Source of the DNA: Fasciola hepatica
Taxonomy: Eukaryota > Platyhelminthes > Trematoda > Plagiorchiida > Fasciolidae
Direction: 5' to 3'
Length of the DNA stretch: 64,000 nt
Assembly (NCBI GenBank): GCA_948099385.1
Contig: CANUEZ040000117.1
Span: forward strand, 3,768,001 to 3,832,000
Made by a program: the position numbers and the translations under genes. Within the stretch, counting starts at the first letter, position 1, and each line of letters opens with the position of its first letter. Below the pieces are notes generated by a model. The model was not told where the DNA came from, ran no database searches, and worked only from the letters and a program-made list of their open reading frames with translations. This document shows, piece by piece, positions 48,701-59,680 of the stretch.

Positions 48701-51700
48701 AAAACAAATCTATCAGTGCGATGAGAACAACATTTGGTCATATGTGGTTCACCAGTTCACATTGTTGATTCATAGGCCCCGGTCCTTTCTGTGAGTGTGA
48801 ATATGGGTGTGACGCCAGCACCATAATCGACACAACCATGGAATAAGGAAACCCTGCAGAAATGATCTTCGACCAAGTAAGATATGAGAGTGAAGCGCAT
48901 TCGACGACAGGATTACCGTAATATATTCCAAATACCCGAGGAAAGTGATGCATGAGACATTCGTGACCATGAGGGGGAGAGAGAAAATGTATGTGGATGG
49001 GCTCAATGCATTAGTTTCATAGATCCATTTATTACTTGAGGTAAAACGTGAAGTGTGATAGGGAAACGTCAAAATTCTGCGGGGCAGGGCTGTATGTTAC
49101 AGGGCACGTGTACGGAAATGGCCGTCAATAAATGATAAGTCACTGCAGACGACCATGCCCTCGAATAATCGCAAAATCACTCAAGCCCAACAAAACTGTG
49201 TATTTGCATCAACTGTATCCAGTCAAATTTCAGTCAGTTCTTATTCGGTCGGAAGATGCCATCTGTGGTTTGAATACTTTACTACATCTCATAGCGTTCG
49301 GTCCATGTGGTGTAATCACGTTCTTTGTTGCTCCGTGGCCCATATTTTTCGCTCAACGAATTACTTATCCTTTTGGGTAAGTAGCATATATGCTCCACCA
49401 CACTAGCTTACTTTCACCACCTTTTTCTCCAATGGCGAATACAAATATACTGGAAGACCTCCATGTATACACTTATTATCCTTTGGAATTTCGTTTTTAT
49501 CACAACGTTAATAACATCATAAATCACGTTTGGTGTTAGCTTTTGACCTCCGCCTCTGGCTGTGACACACTTTACGGATATAATGGGAAAAACGCGCACA
49601 CCCTCACCGAAAGATCCTGAGCATTGTCCGTTGTAAAAGCGCGTACCAGACGCGTTCTCAGACTTTACTATCTCTCCTATTTACTAAATAGAGGTAACTT
49701 TATGGTTCTGAATACACTCTCCTCCAGTATCGCGAAAGGGAAACGGTGGCTGAACAAACCACACTAACGTGATCTTGACATGAAGGCCATACGTTCGAAA
49801 ATCTTTTTATCCGGTGAAATTACTATCAACAGCGAGATCATTATTCATTTTCGAGATAGTATATTATCCCCCACATGAGTTTGGCATATTATTCCTTCAT
49901 AATACGAGTTCGTCGACACTCCGAGATAAGCGACTGCTGCTAGCAGATTCCCCAAGAATGAAATTCGCTAATTATGAACACTACCTACAGAGTTTAATAA
50001 TTACTCATATTGTATATTTTACTAATTTTTGAGTCTCAGGCTTTGGGAGAATTCGCCATAGTACCTAAGGTTAAACAGTATCTATTAGAGAGAAATATAA
50101 ATCCTATAGAGAACCCTGAAGGCCCACTGTTAGAGAAACCTGACACTACCTTGGGTAGAGAATCACGTAAGGTACCAACAGGTCAGGAGTAGCAACGAGG
50201 GGGTTACTATCCACCACCAAAGCTCGCGGCGGTGGCGAGATTCGAACTTCTGACCTCCCGAGTTGAAAGTAAATGCTCTAAACCGACCGACCACCACTGA
50301 CTAGAAACGTCGTGCTCACATCAGGGGCTCCATTTAAGTCTACAAAGAGATGGTACAGTGTTCTGGGAGTTGGGATTGCAGCCAACTATAGATTTCCTAG
50401 GAGAAACTAACCAAAGATTGCACGATTCCAACAGGGAACCACAGGATCTAAAGTTGATCACGATGACTGGCGTTCATCAGTACTGCTTACGTGAAACACA
50501 ATGAGTAGAAAAAGTAGGACAGATATGAACTACGACAGCACGACTGTTCGCATAGGTAAGGTACTTTACCGATGAGAACATCTGATCTGAGAAGGGCGAT
50601 ACAACTTCGGTCAACGAGATGCGGTATAGGACTACACTACGCACACACACAAGGCTTAGGGAAAAACTCACCGAAGGGACAGATTCTCCTCGTACATCCT
50701 TAGGGCAAGCAGCTCCAGATCTGTTTTACTGCTAGGCAGCTGAATAGGTTGTTCACTTAGTTCTTTGGCGGCAGCGGCTCGTCGCCCGAGGAGGGCATCG
50801 TAGTGTGTCTGTAGATTTTCCAGTTCTGTCTGAACAGAGCGACGATCATGTGACAATCGGGACAACTCGGTTTCTGTGGCCTGTCGATGAGCCTTCAATG
50901 ACACAGGAAGGTGAAAGGAACACATGTACACAATAACTATATGCATGATTCTTGGTTGCAAACATTTATCAAATATGGTCAGTCAACTATCAAACTGAGT
51001 GCCCGAAAATACCGTTCGATTCAATGGAAAACACGTTGAGACAGACATGATTAGACACAGGTTCATCGAGGGAGTAATGAATGACTAATGCAGAGCAGCA
51101 TAATGCATAATCCAACATAATCTGCGTTGGCCTTTGCACACTGAAACCACAGTAGGAAAACTGTGTCGTTTGTCGTATCAAATTAGTGCTCCAAAGTCTG
51201 TTATTTCCACTTTTGTACAGCAATTTATATTACCTCTTATTCATTATTGTCCCCCTGACATTCTCCCAGGATTACTAAAAAAGGATTTCATCGAGCTTCT
51301 CAGAGGCCCACGCATCATTAGTCTTGTTTCTGGTTTAACCCCAAACGATTTAGTCTTGGAGCTATGCACTAAACACATAACAGCATCCCTTGAATTTGCA
51401 CAGAAAACTCTCCCTGATACTTCGCACCCATCGCATTTTGATCTTAATCTTTGCCAGTCCCAAGCATCAATCCGGTCTAAGAATAAACTGCTTCCCTGCA
51501 GATCGTCTCCGCACAGGAATTCCGTTGTTCCGTTTCCATCACGTGTTCTAACGAACAAGGAAATCATTTTATCTGAAATGAGATTCCGTTTTATTTTGTA
51601 ACTTATTTTGGCGTATTTTTGGTTGAATAAAATTGCACAGCGATGCTCAAGCTAGTGTATATACAATACAATATAAGATAGGTCTCGGACTGTAGCGGCT

Positions 51701-54700
51701 GAGCTCGGTCAATGTGAACGGAAGGAATGAGGACAGACGTGGACTACATACTTAACGAATACCAATACAAACATTCAAATGATATTTCAATTCAATTGGA
51801 CTGAAACAAAAACCGTTAGACACGCACTGGATGCGGCAGTTCTCGTTGCCATCTCGGAGCAAGAACCTTGATTAAAAAACAAGAGGTTGACAGTATGGTA
51901 ACGGTACAGACAGAAATACAAAAGATGGTGTCAACGGGATGAAAGAACAGTATGATTTCAAAAATGCCATCGGTCACAGCATGCCGCCTTTATCAAACCA
52001 ATAGGTAGATGAATCCAGTGGGACTAACCCGAGAACCAGAATGCGTCTGATCTGAATAATTTCATCGATGAAAATTTCCATAATTTGCTTTCGTGACTTG
52101 GACTAATTAATCTCAAACTATTTGTCTCCGTGAACAATTCCCATTCGGGGACATGCGCAGCACATGTTCCAACCGCCCAGTGTTTTATTTCGTCCCACTA
52201 GCTCTAGCGAGAAAACCCTTCTGCCTTCGAATCATCTCGTTTTATTAGCGAAAAACAAAGGACACATAAGCTGCTGTCCCATGTCCCCATTCATTGCACG
52301 CAACGCATTGGTTCGACTGAGGCTTAAACAACGCCGACAAGATTCGTCTCTCACCTACCACCCACTCCACCGATCGGCTGTCCTGTCACCCGGAATTTCG
52401 TTGTCTCAAGACTTGGGCTTGGTGCCGCACCGGTGCTGACTGCCAACGTGACTTGCCTGTTCACTAACGCTGAGTTAACACGCCCCTCACACTTGATACT
52501 TCGTCTAGGGATTTACATTGACTCACCGCAGAGCGAAGCTCACACGTTAATCCCAGAAAATTCTAGAAATGTTTCTATCTATTTGCAAATACCCATTATC
52601 TTTGCGTCTTGTACCAGCTGCGATCTGGCTTAGAAGCTGCAGAGAAAGGAACTACTGTAACATTTGTTACGCACACCTGACCCTAGGTGGACAAATAGAC
52701 GACGAAGTCGACAAATGCTAAACAGACCGTCTGTGCACGCAATGACACAGCAGCAGGAAAGTAGCTTCTCAGACTAAATAACTTATCTACCTAATTTGTT
52801 CTCCTCCTATCTGGAGGTTTCATATTGGACTGAGAGAATTCTGCAGAGCCAAATACGATCTATAGGCTCCAGCGCCCGCCCGTAGCCGGGGGATCAGCTG
52901 CGTATGGAAGAGCTGTATTGTACCGGGCGCGTCCCCAGTTTGCGGACAGTGGAACGGCCACTCCGGTGGTCGATTGTGAATAAGATTACCTCACAAAGTA
53001 ACCAGTCGTGGACGATCAGCTGCAATACTCAAGGCTGTGGTGGGATTTTCGTTTGGCAAGCTTTTTCAACTCAAAAACACCACATAAATCCGCTGACAGC
53101 ACAGTGACACCGTGTGTGGCACGTCACTAAATAAGGCCACAGCCATTTGTCGTGTTCCACTTACCCAACAAGGCTTCCCAGAAGAGATGAATGAACCATC
53201 AATTGGACACAGGATCATCTGGACCAAAGCTGCTACTTTGCAGGACGTGCTTGGATGAGCAGGGGCTAGAGATGAATCCTCGAACAAGGCCTGCTTCGAA
53301 GAGGGCAACCGAGTAGTGCGATAGCAAAGAGCTATGGTAGATTTAACTAATACAATGACCAGCGGTTCTTACACGCGCACGAATGAACGATCTCATAAAC
53401 TTACTTCCCCATCTCCACTGCATTTCCTCACTATTTTCTTCTATCATATCCCATGGGAACTTTAGCAGACCGAACTGACTGTGTTGTCACCGGTGGAAAT
53501 CCTGGTTATGTTCTCTCTTGTCCTTCTTCGACTAGCTTCCAAGTCTCATCGAACAAGCAACCAACGGAGGATGCCCCCTTCGTCCTCGATGCCTATTCAA
53601 AGTAGCCACGTCCCACGTGCGAACTCTGACGCGTTTGGACAACAAGATGGCATAGCTCATACGCTTGAATCCCTTGCCATCGATGTATGTTGCATTCAAG
53701 AGACTCACATTCAAGACTCCAGTTCCATCATCCGATTGACGTCCTCACGTAATCCTGCCGTGAAGTTTCACTAACGCCTATCTGAGGAACCTCAAGCTAC
53801 AGTTTCCGGCGTTTCTGGTGTTTTTCATTGCTTTCAGTGAAGGGGTTGAACCAAGCATCTAGCTTGGGTCCCAATCGATAGTCGGTTGTGCACAATGAGA
53901 CTTTGAGGCTCGTGGGAAGTGAGCAATCGCCCTCGCAAAATACGCAATTTGTTTGTGTACTTGGTATACGCACCCACCAACTGCAGCCCAGATGCGAAGA
54001 TAAATTTTATCAAAATATCCACGATCTCCTACATAAAGCTAGCCAGGTCGACATTGTGATTTCTGCAAAAGATCTGAATTTTACAGTTGGTCGGCTGTCA
54101 TCGGACGAGACGCATTAAGGAGGGCTAGATCCCTGTCACTCAGGAAACGGGAAACGATTTTCGACTCCATGATCTAACCATCGCAAGTACGAACTTCAAA
54201 TGCTCTAACCACCGGAACGGCACGTAGAGTCTGCTCTCTTCGAGATCGCAATGGAGCATTTTCAGATACAGTTTAAGTGTTTCGACAGATCCGCCTATCC
54301 AAAGATCCAAAAAGAAATCTAAGCCTGAGGACGTCGATAATCATCGGGGCCCAAGGACCTCCCACAACCGATTTCAAAGATGGTGGAGTACGACTTGTTA
54401 GGGGAAATTCAAGTTTTGTTCTCGAGGGTGTGGGATTCAGAGCAGGTCATTTTCTTTGTGGAAGGAATCGATTGTTGCCCACATCTTTATTAAGGGCTCG
54501 GGTAGTGATTGCGCTAATCTGAGGGGCATAAACCTTATCCCAATATCGTAGAGGTTGCTTGCGTGTCATACTTAGCAGGTTCTACCAAATGCGTGAAAAG
54601 CAGACTCCTGGGAGGCAAGCTGAATTTCGCGCCGGTCGTGGGTGTATCGACCAAATCTTCACAACCCGACAACTATTAGAAAACCATCATACCTTCAAAA

Positions 54701-57700
54701 TACCAAAGACCACCGTGTACCCAGATATTCATGCGGCCTTTGACTTCGTTGACAGGACTGCACTGTGGGGCAGTTTGTTGAGGAATGGAGTGCCTGAGAA
54801 GTATGTATCAATCCGCAAAAGGTTGTATCGTCACACCTCCGGTCGGGTTAGGTCATATGCCCAGCTTTCGCCCCCTTTTGTCGCCTCCAGTGGAGTACAA
54901 GGTTGCTTTATATCCCCATTTCTCTTAACTTAACCACAGAGGATGTTCTACGGAATGCTTTGACTGGTCTTTGTACGGGTGGAGTTGAACTCCTCCGAGG
55001 AAATAATTTTCCAATTGGGAATATTCCGATGATATCGCCATGCTGGGTGATATTGCACAGGCGAGATAACACGCGCTGAACCACCACATATGGCATGCAC
55101 TTTGCGCCATTCAAATGCAAAGTACTTCTGCAAGACCGGCAGGAACCTTTGCCTGAACTCACGTTTTGTGGTGATCAGCCTGAGTTCGCCGATAACTTTA
55201 GGTACCTCGGGAGCTTAAATACAGCTGCATGATGTGTTGAATAGATCTAACTATGAGTAGCGAGAGCTGGAGCAGCTTTCGCCAATCTACGACACTTGTG
55301 GCGTCGGCTAGCTATAAAAGGATGGGTGTACATCACCGCAGTTTCTAGTGCTTCACTCCACGGTCGAAGCTTTGCCGCTCCACGTTGAGGATGGTCGGCG
55401 TCTTTCTGTGATCGACAGATGATGTCTTCGAAACATTGTTCGCTTCTGGGGGGAACAACGAGTGAATAAGGACGAGGTGAGCCGTTCTGTTTTGGGCGCG
55501 GATAGTCATCCTCTGACAAAATTGATCTCTCTACACCGTCTCCGATGGCTCGGACACGTTGTGCGTATGCCTGACCACCATCTACCTTTCCATGTTCTAT
55601 TCGAACGTGCTGGACAGGGCTGGAAGAAGCGACGTGGAGGTCAGGCAATGGCTTGGTGCAGAAGTGTGAAGAAGCTGGCACCAGAATCGGCTTCGGTTGG
55701 TGCTTTCCGCATTCCTGGTTGGGGCCCACGGGAAACATTGAAGTACTTGGCTCAGAATCGAGCGTTTGCCTACCACGTCCGAGATCGGAGGCTCGAACAT
55801 ATCACGATCGGCTACTTTGGTAGTGAACAGCGAACCACTGTCGTCCGATTTGTTTGCGCGCCTGGCCCATAGGGAATTAATGTGGATACCTGCCACTACA
55901 GATCCCCGGGTCAGTTTACCGGTTATTTACATCACGATGAGGCTGCATCTTGAGGTAGTCTGATGGCTCGCGTGCCTGAATGACCAAAAGAGCTATGCAG
56001 GATGGTATCCTTGGGCCGGAGATGCAATCACGCCTGAAAGATCAATGGGCAGAAGTCCGACGAAGTTCAGTCTCTGAACCAGTTGAGGGCAAAACCTGGT
56101 TCTAACCATGATCCTGGAGAGGACACTTTAGGGAATAAACATAGAGAGAAACAGTTTACCAGTCTAAAAGCCTTCTCTAGATGGACGTAGAAGTGAAGTT
56201 CCCGGAGTTTCTCTCGACGGTGGGAGGAGTCATCGCACTTCATAGGGCAGCTGTTGCCCGCCTGAGAAGGGCAGCCCCCGGCCCTAAGGATGCTCCCCCG
56301 TCCACGTTCCGCTTCCTTTATTGGGTTCATGGAACTAAGGATTGAATCCGAAATGTGGATACAGATTAAAATACCAACGGAGATAAGACACAATGCGCAC
56401 AACAGTCGGGTCCCACGTAACAGACCAGAAAATGAGCCTGCACGGGTGCTTCGATCACATTCCCGTGCTGGATTAACGCCCCACTGCTTTGTGGGTCAAA
56501 CGTTGTGGTCAGGGTCCCCTTAAAAAAAAATTCTGCGGCGTGCAGAGCCGCAAAGTATCATTTGCCTAGAAATCTCCACCATCTTTCGTGTAAAGGGCCT
56601 TACTAACTTCTCTTTTTCTCTTTTAACTTGAGATCGATGCAATACATCACGGCTTATTGCGGATCAGAAGAGAGCGATAGTTCAGGAGTGGGACGTAAAT
56701 CGATTGCACTTCCTAAGCCTACATGTTCACTTCACTTGACTCCATTCAACGTTTACACACTATGTCACATAGGACAACAGGCTGCTCTCACTAGAACTCT
56801 TCAACCTTTTAAATTAGATGCACGCTGTCTCCAAAACGCTCATGCAAGACCCAACTTCTGTGATAACTCTTCGCACTCTAGATGCAGCCTCGGTCTCTCG
56901 CTGTAATCTTCGCGAGTCGGGTGATCCGGTGTCTAGTGCTCGTGCTCAGGCTGGCGTGAGGATTGCTTTGAGCACGAGAGCTGAGTGGGCATTGCTAGAC
57001 TAAATCCCAGTCAACAGTCGTTTGTGTGCAGTTCGGTTGGATGAGCCTGTTCGTGTCAACAAGAACAAACTGAAGCATCGATGCTTGCTTGTCATGTATG
57101 TGTATGCGCCCACTGACTGCAGTTCCTCTGAAACCAAGGACGAATCATCCACACATCGGACGTGGTGGTTATTGCTGGAGACTTCAACACCTTATTTAGT
57201 AGTTCCGGGGATTCAAAAGGCATATTGAAGGCCAATTTGTAGTCCCGGCCGATCACACTGATAACAGCGATCGTCTCATCCAGCTGTGTTCTGATCACAG
57301 ATTGTTTCTGGAAAGTACAAACTTCTGTCATAGGAGGCTGCATAGACTCACATGGCGTCCTCCTTTGTCGTCACAACGTTGGACTAAGATTGACCGTATT
57401 GGGATTGGTCACCCAATTACGCACAGTGCAGACTACTAGATGATTAAGAATAAAAGATCAGTCTGACAGTTAGTGACTGAACACAGTCCGAAATCGCTTT
57501 TGCACTCAATGACTCAGTTGGACTGCATAAAACAGATTCTGATACAGGTTGTAAAACACTAGATATCTTGTCAGTGTTTAAAACCGTAATGTTCTATCAA
57601 ACATTCGGGAAAATGTGGCACAATATTACCCCATTTAACCTCCATTTCTCGCCATCATATGACAGTGAAACGTCAAGTCATCGTTGCGAGCGTCCACGTT

Positions 57701-59624
57701 TACGCTGAACAAACATCTGTCTGTCTGTCTACCTCACACTTTTTCCAACCACTGTTAAACATGATTCAAGAGGAAGCGTTTGACTGAATGATAATCTGTT
57801 GATGAAAGCTTCGGATATATCACTTCATCTGATAAGTGACCGAATTTACGCAACTAAGCTGAACAGCGATAAGTGCAGGTGATTCTTTTTTGGCGACGTG
57901 ATCAGTAGATAAGCCTGCAGACCCCCTCATTCTCTGGCATTATGTGGGTAAATGACAAGCTGATGCTACCGTAATATTTATTTCCAGTCTCACAGGTATG
58001 CAGAATTTTTAGTGGTCGAGGTACAGTGTTCAGGTGACTTAAGCCCCGAAAAAATATCATACCAACTACGAGCACTGCCATAGCCCAGTGGTTAACGCCA
58101 CAGGTCTGTAAAATAAGCCCGCATGAAGTGAACGTAAACTGTTTGCTGTAGCGTTCATCGTTCGAACAACAGGAGATAGATGTTGCCAAGAAAAACAACG
58201 AAGGAATGTACCATCAGATACGGCGCCCTCATAGTGCAAAAGGTCATACTGGTTTCGGATTGACTGAACAATTATCCTAGCAGATGATGTGACTGTCGTC
58301 AGATGGACAAGTTTCGGTCAAACGGACAGTTTATCTGTTGGTCAAGCACAGTACCAGTGCGCGTAAAAGTGGTATGGCTATCAATACCAGTCATCCAATA
58401 AAGTGTAAATGACACACTGGATCCTAACGGTTTGAACTTATGAACGGACAAAGGATGCCAAAGGAATGACAACTCAGGTGAAAATGTTCCACGTGATACT
58501 CACCATTGTAAGAACAAATAAGAGAGAGACAGGGAGACTTATGGAAATCGTGCGACATCGTTCATATTGTATGGCGGCCTTTACTCGCTACATGGTTATG
58601 AGGGGAATATTGTCAAAATGCTATCAAAGTCGGTGTGACAAAATTTTGTTTGTCAAAAACAAATCAGATCTTCGATTTGTGAGCATGTTGCAAAGCCCGG
58701 TAATTACTGGAAGCCGATGTACTCCAATATCCGTTCAAATAGAGAAGTTAAACAGGAAGGATGTTTCCAGGAGGTCTCGGAGGCTTTCTTGAAGTTATTC
58801 AATTCTACCTCCTTCTCTATATACGCAAATCAATTATCAATTGCATCCAGACTGTGTACATTTGAGGACGGACGGGAGACAAACATTTATCTCGAAATGC
58901 GAAACTCAGAAAGTTGCGAAATTCGGGTCCCAATGACTTCTTAAATTAGCATTACTGGACACCCTGGTTTCAATTTCAGTTAGAACAACCAATACCAATG
59001 CACTCAGTACAGCGATTTATGCTGCGATCTTTTACCAAGAACTTCAACGGAAAACCGAAAGATTGGAATAATGGAAGCAGCAAGGAAAGGATTAATAATG
59101 ACAGGATCAAGCAGATAAATGGAGTACGCGTGAATACAACGCCATTTTAGTTTAGAAGCTTTACGCCATGATCAGGCTGCGACGCAAGGCTCTTTAACCA
59201 CGGAAAAAATACTGTGGAACGCATAAAATCTCTGGTGCATTAGATCTAGCAGTTCCTCTTGTCTATCTCTCAGTATGACTATGACTTGGTGCGAGTGCAG
59301 AAAGAAGTTAGCTTCAGCTCTGACTTCGGTTGGTCATTCCCGCCTTCCTGGTTAGGGCCCAAGAGATGAGGATTGCCGTCGGTTAGAGATGCTAAGAAAC
59401 ATAGCTCGGAACCAAATCCAATGGGGCGGGTGCCATATGGCCTGTCTGTTGACATCCCGTTTCCCATAAACCATAGAGAAATAGATTAAGAAAATCTACA
59501 AAACGTGTACGGCGAAAACATTGAAAGAATTTGCCTTTATTTGTTGTAACTTTTACACTGACTGTTAATCCCCCCCCCTGACCGTTATTATTGCGTAGGC
59601 ACCATGTTTGTTTTCAAGCCGGTA

Positions 59625-59680
<56 letters not shown>

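Noticed and set aside
50230..50300. A functional tRNA gene on the minus strand
   Set aside because: The D-arm and T-arm resemblance is good, but the acceptor stem does not pair and a SINE body follows. A SINE head explains it better.
57716..57730. CRISPR-like or tandem array signals
   Set aside because: Only a short TGTC run is present. No array of direct repeats with unique spacers exists anywhere in the window.
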